In this document: in pieces, positions 11,617-23,942 of the stretch | Position numbering within the stretch: position 1 is the stretch's first letter | How the letters are laid out: every line of letters starts with the position of its first letter | DNA from: Parascedosporium putredinis | Taxonomy: Eukaryota > Ascomycota > Sordariomycetes > Microascales > Microascaceae | Assembly (NCBI GenBank): GCA_949357655.1 | Contig: CASHTG010000009.1 | Span: 62,001-126,000, forward strand | Direction of reading: 5' to 3' | Length of the DNA: 64,000 bases | Position numbers and translations under genes: made by a program | The notes under the pieces: generated by a model | The model's input: the letters and a program-made list of their open reading frames with translations, nothing else | Database searches by the model: none | What the model was told of the DNA's origin: nothing

Positions 11617-13072
11617 ATGGCACCGTCGCTGCGGCCCCGTCAGAGTCTTTCAAAAGATAAGTTCTCGACGCACTTTGGCGCACTGAAAAGTACAATTTAT
11701 CATGACCCTAGCATTGCAAGGGGGACGGGTGCTATGTCCTATAGGTAGTGCTCTCCACAACGTAACCATAGAGGGTCCCCGATCTGATCATCAAATCTAG
11801 CCTGCGATCAATATCATGGAACCCATTGGGAACCCTGGTCGCTACTGGAGCGGCTGACAAAACCCTGCGAGTTTGTAAGTTTTGTACTATTTGTAAGAAC
11901 GGGCGGAGGTTCTTATAGATATAAGGTCAAAAATGACCCTTGCTTCAATCCCAAAGCATCTGCTAAGACTCTTTATCAATATAGGGAACCCAGAGAAACC
12001 AAACAGTCGGTTTTCTACTGATCTCAAAGGCCATTCAGCACCTATCGAAAAAGTGGCCTTCAACCCTGTTAAAGATGCAGAGCTCTGTAGTGTAAGCAGT
12101 GATGGCGTTGTTAAATTCTGGGATGTTAGAACCAAGAATTGTGTCAATGAAGTCAGGGGCTTAGGTGATGCTTTCACGTTGGCATGGGCGCCGAATGGTG
12201 ACACCCTTCTCGTTGGGAATAAGGCAAGTTGCACTATCTTCTATATCCACCATCCTAATAAGATAACCAAGGTGGCTATGGTAAATCTTTGTACCTTGGC
12301 ATCATCCTCAGGGGGCATCAATAGGCACTAAGAGCAGGTTACTTTCTAACTATGCTCTAAGGCTGAACAGACTGACAATTTATTTATTCTCTCGCCAACC
12401 TCTAATACTCCCCTATTGTCTCATCAGCAACAGACTCAAACTAACCAAGTATCGTTCTGCTGGAGTGGTCAGAAAGTATTCCTCACCACCGGGGAGGGCA
12501 AGACCCGGATCTTGTCTTATCCCACTCTTGATCCGGTTTTGACCTTGGGCTATCATGATGAGCCTGAATCCGAGTTTATGCTTCATGGCCATACATCTTC
12601 CTGCCTCACTGCAGAGCTTCAACCAACTGGACGATACCTCGCCACTGGGGGTCTGACTCTGTTATCGCGCTTTGGGACACTACAGACTGGATCTGTCAGA
12701 GAACGATTGCTAGCATGGCTGGTCCAGTGCGGAGTATTAGTAGGAGCAATGTCATCTTCAAGCGGCAACTCTGGACCTTTGGTGGCTAACTGAGAGCATT
12801 TAGGTTTCACATTTGATGGCAGCTATCTCGTTGGCGGTAGTGATGAAGGTACCTTGAATTAGCGAGTGCCATCTGTCCATGACTTGACATAGGACTAATC
12901 GTGACTAGGATCCGGTTTGGAGATATGCCATGCCGAAACGGGGGATCTTGTTCATAGCTACAAGACCGCTGGGCCATGCCCTATTGTTTCGTGGGCTCCA
13001 ACGAGATACTGCTTGGCGTACAGCGACATGGGCGCTTTGCGCATAGTTGGAGTTGATTCAGACCGCAGATGA
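11617..13072 (+). CDS. TEX1: THO complex WD40 subunit TEX1/THO3, one frame break
   Basis: WD40 protein of the THO/TREX complex, which couples transcription to mRNP assembly and export. Six exons: 11617-11744, 11801-11874, 11985-12280, 12428-12739, 12804-12848, 12909-13072; about 339 residues. Repeat landmarks: SISWNPLGTLVATGAADKT, LKGHSAPIEKVAFNP with SSDGVVKFWDVRT, TNQVSFCWSG, LNGHTSSC-like GHTSSCLTAELQPTGRYLATGG, and FTFDGSYLVGGSDEG. It ends in WAPTRYCLAYSDMGALRIVGVD. All junctions keep phase, and exon 4 does so only if one base is added at the G run 12647-12651. The stretch between GNK (about 12225) and the exon 3 end is poorly conserved; an additional short GC-AG intron there (AAG|GCAAGT) is possible but would be under 45 nt. 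The start is the first ATG. Confidence 0.92.
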
Positions 13073-14613
13073 TGAATCGAATTTTGTCCCAAGCGAGTCT
13101 CCATTCCGATGTGTCCCTCCCTACTTACATCTGACGCCAACCTGCTCTGTAGCATAGAAAGACAGTACGTGGGGATCTTGACCTGGACCAGAAGCTGAGA
13201 AGACTGGATGACATCTCCTGGGCATTTTAAAATTCTCGAAATCTAATATGACGCTCTTGACCTCTGTACCGTCTGTACTAAGGTAGCTTTTTCATAAATA
13301 GAATTATGCATTCTGTGCTGCGAGGAGACAAATGTGGAGCCTACCGTTTGTGGGCTAGGTAACTATTTATATCTTGAAAAGAGCAGGGATCAAACTGCGC
13401 TGCCTTGAACAATAGCCTTCAATTTCCATAGCTCAAGTCGGTGTCACTCCTCATGATGTGCCAAGGTGCTAGGTGCTTGTGTGGTTCCCAAGGTCGCTGG
13501 CCACAGAGCACTTTGGCATTCAACTCAGCTTGTATTAAATAAGGAACAAGATGAATTGCACGAAGTACCTGCGATGTGGTATCGAAGTACAATCACTTCC
13601 AATTCTGGACGGTTGTACCCCGTATTTCTCGGGTTCATGGGGCTGTGTATGATGGATTAATTGATTGGTGAGCTAGATGTCCAAGGCTTGGGCGAAATCA
13701 ATCCCTTGGTTAGTCAATTCAGTTTCTTCGAGCCATCACCCTTCTCTTCCCAAGTGGGAGGATGAAAGTGCGAAGGAGAGGAGACCTGCTCGGCGCGAAG
13801 AACCCTCCCCCTCCCCTTCCTTATGTGATATATCGAAATGAAAACTGTTTATGTTATTTTTATTTTATCTTATTTTAGTACGATAATAAGAAGACTGAGG
13901 GGAGTGAGGAATTCAGCGCCGGCTTGGACGCTGGAACGGACGGTCCACTGATTGCCCAAATGTGATGGGGCTGTACCTTGTGCGAAGTATTTTGTACTCA
14001 ATCCAATGGATCCATGGATGATCCATCCATCAATTGAATGTGCATGCCCACTACTTGCCCACTCTAACACTGTGTCGACGGGACATGGGTCCCTTACACG
14101 TACTGTCCATGAAGCCCATCAGCCAAGCTACTAGGACCCGCGACCCCCTCACATCAGGACTGAAGTCGAATTGTCAACCTTTGACTCCATTTCTTCCTGC
14201 ATTAAACACCAGAGGCAGCTGACGACAAATACATCGATATATTGTACCCCAACCGACATCTCGCGATTAAGCTCAAGAAGGAAACCACATCATCGTCTTC
14301 CTTGTCACCAACACATTGTTTGACTCCTGCATTGCGCTGGCACCATAACCAAGGACGCCCATCAGCCTCGTTGGCCTTTGCGCAAGGCTATCCTGTTTTC
14401 TTAGTCGACGGTAGCCAGGCGCGCGAATTGCATGGCTACCGCGTTGCAGTCTATTACCTTTAGACTCCTAGAGCGACTCTTTTCTCAAACATAGGCTCCT
14501 CTGGGCGACTACTCAACACTTACCCAGCAAGCCCTTTGCCCACTCCGCTATCCGGTTTTGCATCTGCCACTACAACTCGCGATTGATCACCCAAATTCAT
14601 CTGTCTGGTGGCC
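13073..14613. other. intergenic region between TEX1 and the Zn2Cys6 gene
   Basis: A stretch of 1.5 kb expected to hold the TEX1 3' UTR and the promoter of the regulator. Only short frames are present. An AT-rich patch (TATTTTTATTTTATCTTATTTTA-like) lies near 13855-13880, and a run of GATCCATGGATGATCCATCC-type repeats near 14005-14035. Confidence 0.4.
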
Positions 14614-17600
14614 ATGTCCTCAAGCACCGCGACTCCTCCCGAAAATGATATTGGCGAGGCTGGAGCGCCTTCTCAACAGCGGCCTCGTAGTCCCAACTCT
14701 GACGGGGGACCTCGCGAACCTACAGATAACTCCAGCGTCCCGAAACCCAAGCGTCTCGCTTGTATGATATGCCGAAAGAGGAAACTAAAGTGTGATGGGG
14801 TGCGGCCAAGTTGTAGCACGTGCTCGCGACTCGGCCACTCCTGTGCGTATGACGAGGTGCGCAGAAAGAGTGGTCCGAAGCGTGGCTATGTGAAGGCCCT
14901 GGAGGAGAGGCTAAGTAAGCTCGTACAGCATCGCCTAGGAGTGTTATGCGTTCTACGTGCTGACATATTACAACAGAACAGGTAGAGACTCTTCTAAAGA
15001 CGCAGGAGCCGGCCGCGTCTCTCTCCGGCCCCTCTAAACCTCGGCCGGTTCCCTTGGAAAACGGGATCCGGCGGCCCCAGCCTTCCGGAGGGGCTGCCCC
15101 AAATTTCGCCTCAGCTAATCCGCCTGTCCCATTGACGAACGATTGCGATATGGAACGTTGGCAGTTCAGTGGCGAATCTCCACAAACGGCGACCGTGGAC
15201 GAATTCAACTTCAATAGTGCCGTACCCATTGGTATGAGCAATATGAATGGAAATTTCACCTGGGAGATGATTGGTTTAGGTCTTGAGGAACCCCTTCCCA
15301 CTCAGGACACAATTGATGAGTTGTAGGTGACATATGTCCCGATCTTTATTATGGCGCATCGGACAGCGTTTGGCGCTCTGAAGTTCGGCTTCAAGGTGCC
15401 CAAGACAATGTGAACAAAAGAGATGGAAGAACGACAAGAGCCCGTTTAACCCATAATGATTGCTAACCCATCATCCACTACTCAGGCACCAAATATATTT
15501 CGAGAAGATACACCCATCAGTGCCTATGATACACAAGTATCGATATCTTGCAGCCATGAATTTGTATGTGAGCCGGGACACCCGCTCGCAAGGCACCAGC
15601 CCAGCTCTGCCATCCGCTAACCTAATTCAGAGCACCGAATCAACGCCCCCAGTCGCGTTGAGATATGCAATATGGACACTGGCTTGCTCTATCACTGACA
15701 AGTATGGCGATCTGAAGGACCTGTTTTATCAACGAGCAAGGAAGTACGTCGAGGCCGACTATATTAAAGGCTATGGCGAGCACATGATCTCTGTTGCACA
15801 TTGCCAAACGCATGTCCTTCTAGCGTCTTATGAGCTGAAGATGATGTATTTTCCAAGGGCTTGGATGAATACTGGTGCAGCAGTTAGACTCTGCCAAATG
15901 TAAGAGATGCCTAATCCCCCATCCCAGGCCCCGGCAATGTCTCCAACATAGACCCTCTCCTCCAACTCTAATATTACACAACCTTTATTATGCTGACCAA
16001 CCTTTTCTCCCACCTAACAGGGTTGGGCTCCACAGGCTCGATGGCGCCGGCCTCGATGTGAAGCAGTGTTTGCCACCCCCAAGAGATTGGACTGAGCGGG
16101 AGGAGCGGAGACGGACTTTTGGATGGCTTTCTGTGAAGACCGGTACGCGAGTATCGGGACCGGGTGGCCAATGGCTATCGATGAACGCGACATTATGACC
16201 AATCTCCCTGCCTCGGACGATTCTTTTGAGATGAGCCGCCCCGAACAGACTCAGTCACTCCAAGACGCCATGAGCCCTTCCGGTGCCACAAAGCTCTCCT
16301 CCTTCGGGAGCATAGTTCTCATGGCCAGCCTTTTTGGAAGAAACCTCATTCACCTTCATAGACCGGACCCAGACGATCGCGATCATGATCTCAACGGCGA
16401 ATTTTGGAAACGGCATCGGCAAATGGACCACATTCTTTTGAATACTTCGCTCTGCCTCCCACTACAACTAAAGCTACCAGCAGGCATGAGCAATCCCAAT
16501 ATCGTATTTACCAATATGAGTATACATACGTCAACGATATGTCTACACCAAGCCGCCATCTTCAAGGCCGACAAACACAAACTGCCCGGCTCCGTGAGCT
16601 CCGAAAGCAAAGTGAGATGTATCACTGCAGCGAATGAAATTGCTAGTATCATGCGAATGATATCACACACAGATCTTACTTCAGTAAGCTACGGTTTATT
16701 TCCCGAGGCTGAACACCATTCTCTAACCACTTGAAACATTGATAGATCAACCCATTCGTGTGTTTCTGCCTTTACGTTGCGGCTCGCGTCTTCGTCCAGT
16801 ACCTGAAGAGCCGACCGGACGACAGTCAAACGGCCGATTCTCTTCGGTTCCTTCTTGCAGCTATGAATGCATTGAAGCGTAGAAATCCTCTGACCGAATC
16901 CTTCTTGGTGCAACTTGACGTTGACCTGGAAGCGCTCGCCATCAGAATACCGAAGCTCAAAGCTGCTTTCCCGCGCAGCACCGATAGCGTAAGTAACATT
17001 TTCTTCACTTCATGAGCGCGGGGTGCCCTTTCCCCGACCTCACAGACCTGCACAGCTATTTCGGCCGCGGAATTGCATTTAATTAACCTCTGTTCGTATA
17101 GCCTGGGCCAAAGTTTTCAGCGCCTAGTGCGGAAGCTGTGCGGAATTGTGAGAATCCAGACGGGGTCGGCGGTATCATGGCGTATAGAAATGAGTGTCAC
17201 TTCTTAAGGGCTGGCGAGGACAACGCAGATCCTCGAAACGCGCCCAACCTTGTTGAGCCCGAGAACGAGACGCAAAGTGGGGCCGCTTTGGGCCGTGAAG
17301 ACCAAAACTTCGGCAATCAACCTTGGATTCCAGACCAGCAGATAAGCGCATCCAGAGGGTCTAATCCTGCCCAAGGAATGCCAATGCAAGGGATATCGGT
17401 GATTGGGCCAGTCCCAACCCCCATCTTTGAGAAATCGCCCCTGGCCCAGCGCCCCTAAGCTCCTTCGTATCCGCCGATAGCAACGGTGAATCGAACGACC
17501 TTTCAACATCACCAGGAGGGCAATCCGGCGGTGGTCCAACTCCGAACTCGAGTACTGCATCCGATCAGAAAGGGCGCACGCGGCCGCAAATCAGCGGTTC

Positions 17601-17913
17601 CGTGAGTGCCTCCTTCGAAACTAGCCCTGCACCTGCACACCGGACTATATCCACACAACCAGGGGTGGATGGCACTCAGCCAAATTTCTATAACACGCCA
17701 GACGCATTCGGTATTTCCACCCCAGGAATCCCACCAACTCAGAGATATTCAGTTCCACAGGCGTCTATGACGGATTTCAACATACCCAATGGCTGGAATG
17801 AAATGGCCCATCAAAGTGGCATGGAACCTGTCGCAGATGGCGTTCTGCGTTCCTTGATGAACATGGGGCCTATGGATGCAATGGACCTCTCATCGTGGGA
17901 GTCGGGGAACTAA
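14614..17913 (+). CDS. Zn2Cys6 transcription factor with fungal-specific TF domain, two frame breaks
   Basis: Nuclear DNA-binding regulator. Six exons: 14614-14914, 14977-15322, 15486-15899, 16021-16683, 16746-16988, 17102-17913; about 926 residues. The binuclear cluster is at residues 50-77 with spacing C-x2-C-x6-C-x6-C-x2-C-x6-C, followed by a basic linker (RRKSGPKRGYVK) and a short coiled coil (ALEERLKQVETLLK) split by intron 1. The middle (from IYFEKIHPSVPMIHKYRY, through RTFWMAFCEDRYAS after bridging) is the fungal-specific TF domain. The last ~270 residues are rich in Ser, Pro, Gln and Asn and look disordered, with a final acidic-hydrophobic end suggesting activation. Breaks: T run 16117-16120 and C run 17438-17441, one base each. 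Target genes are unknown; the downstream neighbour, convergent, is a phosphate transporter. Intron 2 (15323-15485, 163 nt) is the least certain junction. Confidence 0.9.
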
Positions 17914-18628
17914 TTCGCCCGCCTTGTGCTAGTTACACTTGTATATACCCAGCCACTCGTGAGGCTACTTCTAGAAACTCTGATCTGATACATTAACCCC
18001 GCGAATCCTTTTAATCATACTCCTATCATCTACCTACTCTTTACGGCTGTTCTCCAAACACTGGCGCAGGTGGGCGGCCATGTATCATCTATTCCTTTAT
18101 TCTTGACCCGGAATACTTACGGAAACCTTTATATGACGGGTGTGATGTGACTGCTACCCGAATTTTCGGCAGTGGCGTTGATTAAAATAGCACACGCTAA
18201 GCCATTCTCGAGAGGATATACAATTCACCCTGGGGCAAGGGAAGAACCAATGCGAAAGCAAGATGGGGTTTTTCCACCTTTCATTTTCCTCCCTGTTACC
18301 GCAACTTACGACGACGGTTTAAGGCTTGACCGCCGTCCTCATCAATATGGTGCCATGGCAGGTCGTTCTTGCACCCTTTTGAGATATGCGTCATGATTCT
18401 CCAAAGTCAAGAAGAAGGAAGAGATATTAAGGGTTTCAACGAGTTATGAGTCAAGAGACCCCAAGTAGCAATGGAAACAAGGAGTCGGGGTGCGTGAATG
18501 GGACGGACACAGAATACAATGTTGGTCAAGGACAAGAGCTGGTGGCCCTGCTATCACGAACCCTCATCTCCGCTCCGTGATGTGCCTGCCTTTGCTTTCG
18601 TCTCCGGAGAAGGTCCTCCCATTTCCCC
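17914..18628. other. convergent intergenic region
   Basis: This lies between the ends of the Zn2Cys6 gene and the phosphate transporter gene. It is expected to hold both 3' UTRs. No recognisable reading frame. Confidence 0.4.
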
Positions 18629-21075
18629 TCACCGTGAGGATTTCGCCTGCAAGCTTTGCCTTTGCCGTCCCTCGCCTAAGTCCTCGAGGGTTTTTGATTC
18701 TAAGTATCGCCTACCGTCGTCTCCCACCCCCACCTTTGAGGGTCAGGCAGGTAGGCCCACGAAAAATGGCACCAATGGCGACAAACGAACCAAACAAGAG
18801 GAAGATAAGACCTTGCCTAGTAGAGCTTGAGTACCATGAGTTGATGCCGTATACTATGAGAACGGCGATGATGCTACCCAGTTTGCCGGCCGCCGCCGAG
18901 ATGCCATGACAAGTGCCGCGGTAACAAGTTGGGAATATCTCGGCGGGTATTATGAAAGTCAATGTATTCGCTCCTTCAAGTGATTTTCGGATTAGCTATA
19001 GAACTAGGAGCATGTCCGGCGAAGGCTAAGGGTGAGGCTTGACAAAAGGAGAGGGGAAAAGAGAGAGTCATGGTGTTGGGAAGAAATCTACATGTACTTA
19101 CCAAAGTTGAACATGAAGTGGCAGAAGGCCACGAAGGCGACAGTAGCTGGTGCTCCAGGCCGTCTATTCACCCCGTAGTAAACACACCCCGTGACGACGA
19201 ATAGGACTGCGAGGACGAAAAACGAGACTGTGAGCCAAAGCCGTCTAGGGATCCGATTTACGAAAATGACAAAGGCAAGACTCCCCGCGACGGATGCGAC
19301 AGACACGGTTAAGAGATATTGCTTGGCTTGCTCGAGAAGCACATCGTAGATGGTGTTACAAGGAAGGGTTGAGTCCGTCTGCCAGATCGGAAGGCCGTGC
19401 TCTCTCCAATAGGGAAGGCTGGAGTTTCCACCAGGGAGGGACGAGTTCCAGCACGGCAACGATTCATCCAGCTCCAAGGGCCGAGTTGTTGCCCACATAT
19501 CAGACAAGGTTCCCCTATTATCGAGGGATAAGCCATAAAATGAGACATCAAGAAGAAACCATGTTGCCGAGGTGCCTAGATCACCGATTGTTAGAGTTGG
19601 AAACTGGCCTCAGCTGTTGAGCGGGGTGGGGTCTGCGAAGCAGGAAAAGAAAAAAAAAAAGAAAAAAAAAGAAAAAGGAAAAGAAAAACCCCGGAACCTC
19701 TGCGGGATCGCTCTCGTCCAACATACCGAGGAGATAGTACCAGTTTCCCTCCGTGATCAAGTACTTGTATAGATCCTGTTTGGAAAACTGCAGAGGCATG
19801 GGTTGCGAACCGCCAGTTTGACGGGAGCCGTAAACTTCCCCATGCGTGTTCATGGCAAAGCCATTAACGCTCTCCGGGGAGCTCCATATACTCTTTGCGT
19901 GTTCTTGAGCGCCATGCCTGCCTTGTTCTTGACTTCTAAGCTGTAAAGGCCGCAGTCGTAGAGGAAAAAGCGGAAGATTATAGCAAGTAGCGCAGGAGCC
20001 GCGCCAGACCCGATAACTATGCGCCAGATTCCATCCACGATCCTCTTGCATTCATCCTCGTACTTTGTGTTCAAGCCGCATTGCATCGCTTGAAGGCCAT
20101 ACATCTTTTCGCGACCAAGAAGAACCCATAGACCAACGAGCTGGGCGAGAGCCTGCCCGACAGGCTGCATCATGAAAACAGAGGAGAGCATTCTGCCCCT
20201 AGACTTCGTGCTTGACCATTCCGAAGTGATCACAGCGCTGAGCGGATATTCACCGCCGATACCTATCAATCAGTCCCGAGTTAGAGTAAGGCTACAAAAA
20301 GCGGAAAGGCCACTGATCCCAATTGATGTGCGGTGGATAGACCGCCGCCTGCTTACCTATGCCCATAACGAATCGCCACTTCAAGTTAAAGTTAGTATAT
20401 TTCTCGCACGCTTCTTGTATTTCCTTCGTTCGAACGCGCGCAACTGAAAATAACTCACCCAGGAGAAAAGAGCTAAAAGGACATGTCTTGATAGCCATAG
20501 CTGCTTGTGGCCACCCCGATGGTGGAGACAATGACCAGAACCAATTCAATGCCGTAAAGCCGAGTGCGGCCGTAATAATCGGCAAGGAAACCGAACAAGA
20601 ACTGGCCTATGACAGAGCCGATGAGGGTGCAGAGGTTGATAATCAGACTATGCCATCTTCCCCATCTGGCCAATACACGAATGCGATAGAAGCGAAAATG
20701 ACGTTAGTCGAAAAGAGGTTATAGCTTTAGGGATTGCAAATCGCAGTGAGGGCCGAGGGGTTAGTAAAAGGAAAGTTTGAAGATTCGATGCGGATGTGTT
20801 CACGTACGAATCGGTGAGAAAGCCGGAAGCTGCAACACCCCAGATACGCAGGTTCCATGAATTTAGGTCAAGTTCGTATCTTAACTGGCTCCTATCCTAT
20901 GAGAAGGCGCGAGCGACCGGTAAGCTCGAGAAGGGCCACTTGAAGGTACAGGGCGTAAGCGGGACACGACCGCGCGAAAGCTACCATCCTTCTTTCTTAC
21001 CTGAAGATCTTGCGGTGGAAGAGCCGAACTGTCAGACCCTAGAAATCCCCGATTGTTCCGCCTGGTCAAGTCCAT
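18629..21075 (-). CDS. MFS inorganic phosphate transporter, PHO84 type, five frame breaks
   Basis: Plasma-membrane proton-coupled phosphate carrier of the PHS family. Seven exons on the minus strand: 21075-21001, 20896-20808, 20724-20459, 20378-20357, 20262-19727, 19575-19102, 18973-18629; about 603 residues. Landmarks: GFLTDSYNLFS (TM1), GFLADYYGRTRLYG (MFS loop 2-3), VMGIGIGGEYPLS at about 149-161, ATWFLLDVSFYG at about 334-345, and FIIPAEIFPTCYRGTCHG near 495. It ends with KTLEDLGEG, a common tail in these carriers. Breaks at 20660-20663, 20475-20478, 19876-19879, 18762-18766 and 18735-18737, each one base short; exon phases close only with these added. Exon 4 is just 22 nt. Intron 5 (19726-19576) contains a long T-rich tract. 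The 150-residue loop between exon 5 and the FLLD segment, with several N-x-S sites, is unusually long. The exact substrate is inferred from family. Confidence 0.92.
19576..19726 (-). other. T-rich intron 5 of the phosphate transporter gene
   Basis: On the coding strand this 151-nt intron starts GTATGT and carries about 50 nt of nearly pure T broken by single C residues, then a GCAG at about 19639 and the chosen acceptor CTAG at 19577-19576. Only the distal acceptor keeps the frame into the conserved WFLLDVSFYG segment. The tract probably acts as an extended polypyrimidine tract, and its exact length is unreliable in this assembly. Confidence 0.6.
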
Positions 21076-23942
21076 GAGATGAAAAAGGAATATAAAACTC
21101 CCGCGGCTCGCTTATCGAGAGCCTGGGAGCTTAAGACTCAGGGGATGTAACCTCCCGCCACCAATGTGCCCCTTATTGTTGAATAGAATAGACAATCGTG
21201 CGAGGAGTTGTTGAAGTGGAAAGAGGCTGAATAGGGATGGTGAAGCAGGAAGGGAAATGGTTGAAGTAGGAGGCCCGCATAAGTTTGGCGACTCACGCTC
21301 GGGTAATAGTCGAGAGGCGAACGAAGAAGTGTAGGAGAGGCGATGGGAGTGCATTGTTGTAGTTCTCCCACAGGTACTAGCGTAAAGACGAAAGAGCCCA
21401 GAGCTGGGGGAAAAGTAGGGTAGGGAAAATGCGAACGAACCAGGGTATTGCGTCGCTGTGGTTTTTCTTTGGGGGCCGGAGGGAAGAGGGGCCAGCCAGC
21501 AGAAGAGCCAGGAGCACTTATCGACAAGGATAGCAGCAGGAAAGCCCGTCTTGGTTTTCGCTAGTGGCTCGGCGCTGAGATTTGGGATTGACCATGTGCG
21601 GGAGTCCTTTGATCAATGTGCGATGCACGATGGATGGTTGATGACCAACCTGGAGGTTCAAGCTTGATAACCGCACGGGTGGGGGAGTGTAGTGGGTGAG
21701 ATGGGGTTGCCTCGTCTCCAAGAACTAGCTCAGCGCGCGGTTGGAACTAGGAGTGTCGGTGCAAGTTAAATTCGATTGACCGCGAGATGGGGACAACAAA
21801 GTGGCCTCGGGCTGAAGCGTTGACTCTTGAAGCCCACACTTTGCTCCTTTGTATACTACAAATTTTGTGAATGAATGTTCTTGCCTGGCTCTGATATTGA
21901 ATATGGTGGGGCTTGTGGGCGCCTGGGCCATGATAAGTGAGTTTTCGAGGATCTTGTTGCACCGTTATCGTTCACCAACTATCAAAATGGATACTTCATC
22001 TGTTTGACTTCCTTTCCGATACAATTGATGGATCCATCCATGTAATAATGGGGCCCCTACAAGTACTAGCAAGGGGAACAGACGACGGGTGCCAGTCAGT
22101 CTCTCAGCAGGGTGGAACAAAGCAATGGTATTTTTCAACTCGAGCTGGGTCGAATTCGACCTACGAGCGGCCAACATGTGCCAAATCAAAAGCTTTATTC
22201 GACGCCCAGGTAAACATGGTTGTTTTGGCCCAAGAGGAAGACGACTGGGCGAGAGAGCAACGATGTTGGCGGCATGAGCCGTCGTCGTCGCACTTGAGGA
22301 GTGGAGAAGTGCTCCAACTGAGGCGGCGCGATTCCCTTTCTGGTTTGTGGCGCGGTGCCTAGCGGAGACGAGCGAGTGGGAATGCTTGTTTCAACCTCGT
22401 GGCAACAGAGCTCGCTCTGAGTGGCCGCGTTGTTGTGGAGGCGACTGGAAGCCAACGGTGGGGAGTGTGTGGGGGTAGACATGGGCTGCGCCTCGAGCGT
22501 GTTGCCGTGGACTCAGCGCCATCTGGTGGATGGATGCTTGGCTCTTTCCCCACTGAGATCAATTTGATCTTGTTGACCACCTTTGGGTATTGCGTTGGTG
22601 TTCTGATCACATTCAGCACTAGCTTTGAGTGAGGAGCATTTGGCAGAGTTCTACTTTTGATTCCAACGTAGATATACTCTTGGTGGAGATTGATCACGTA
22701 TCGTACGTACAGTACACTCTTTGATCTCGGTACCCGCCCCTTTACCTTGGTAGATCCATTCCCGTCCCCATCAATCAGAATCCCTAGCCTACACGTCTTC
22801 CAGTCTGCGAGTATGGCAGCCTCCGAGATCCAGGGCTGATTCACCACATCGCTGGATTCCGATGGCCGGACTTGGCGTTAACCCAGATCCCCATCCACTA
22901 TCTATAGTATTCTCATCGTTCAAAATAGGAAGACGGAGAACTCCAGGCGGGGCGTCGCTCCCCTCAAGACCGTAGCTAAAGTGGGTATCTCGTAGATGCG
23001 CGCCTCTCAACTTGGGATGGAGCTACATCCTAGGCCGAATTTTCTTTGCTGGGTTTCTGTTTCCCTCTCGTTCTCTTTCCCATTTTTCCCATTTTTCCCT
23101 ACCCCCATTTTTCTTCATATCACCTCTGCCCCGCGACTCCAAGATATATGCTATGGGCGCCACAAGCGGGGATCTATAGATACCGCTTACGCACACTACC
23201 CTATCACCATATGATCGAGGACTGCCTCGGTAGATGCCACCAGCTGAGACCCGCGACTCTACCGCCGCTGCCTCTCCCGAAAGCTCACCTTGCGCATGTT
23301 GACGATCCCTCGTGCGTCTAAGTGCCCCTCCTGTACGCACGCTGTCGGTTTTGTGGCCCAAAAACATTCGCAGTGACCCCAATTCCTCGTCACACAAGGT
23401 GTGCGGCGCATGCTACTCCGCGGCCATTGGGGACGGACCAACGTTTGAACCATGGCTGCTGCACTCCGGATCTTAACCTACCCTTCCAGAAGCAATCTTG
23501 GGCTCTTTCGCCACGAGCATCCCACGACCTTGTATTCCAAGAATTTTCTCCTTTTTGGGCTCGAAGCTATACATAGCAACATACTTCAAGGGTTATTCCC
23601 GTGCGTTTCGTTCCTTCAGAGCTGTCGCGAATGCAGCCGGCTCCGCCCCCTGCCGTTGTCCAGCGCCTAGATCTACTCTCGCTCTCGCCGTGGAAGCAAA
23701 CGGTTTTTTCCGCTCCCCAAGGCTTGCCAACCATTCCAGGCGGGTTACGCCGTTCAAACCAGCCGATTCTGCAAGGCTGTCTTGTTCCCTTTGACCAAAA
23801 ACTCACGAGTCGCTATGCCCTGTTCACATCCTCGTCAAATCACGATTGATTTGCCTCGGCGCCCCCAGAATAGAAGGCCCAAAGCCAGGCCAGGCGGGGG
23901 ATAGTAGGCCCTTGGTCCTGGCAAAACAACCCCTTGCGCAAT
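21076..23942. promoter_or_regulatory. 2.9 kb divergent intergenic region
   Basis: This lies between the start codons of the phosphate transporter and of the unknown four-exon gene. It should contain both promoters. The open frames in it (for example 22359-22847 on the minus strand) have no recognisable content and irregular codon use. I did not find the CACGTG core that would suggest PHO-type control near the transporter start. CT-rich stretches lie at about 23045-23110. Confidence 0.4.

Noticed and set aside
22359..22847. 162-codon minus-strand open frame between the phosphate carrier and the unknown gene
   Set aside because: No domain and no supporting introns or codon preference.
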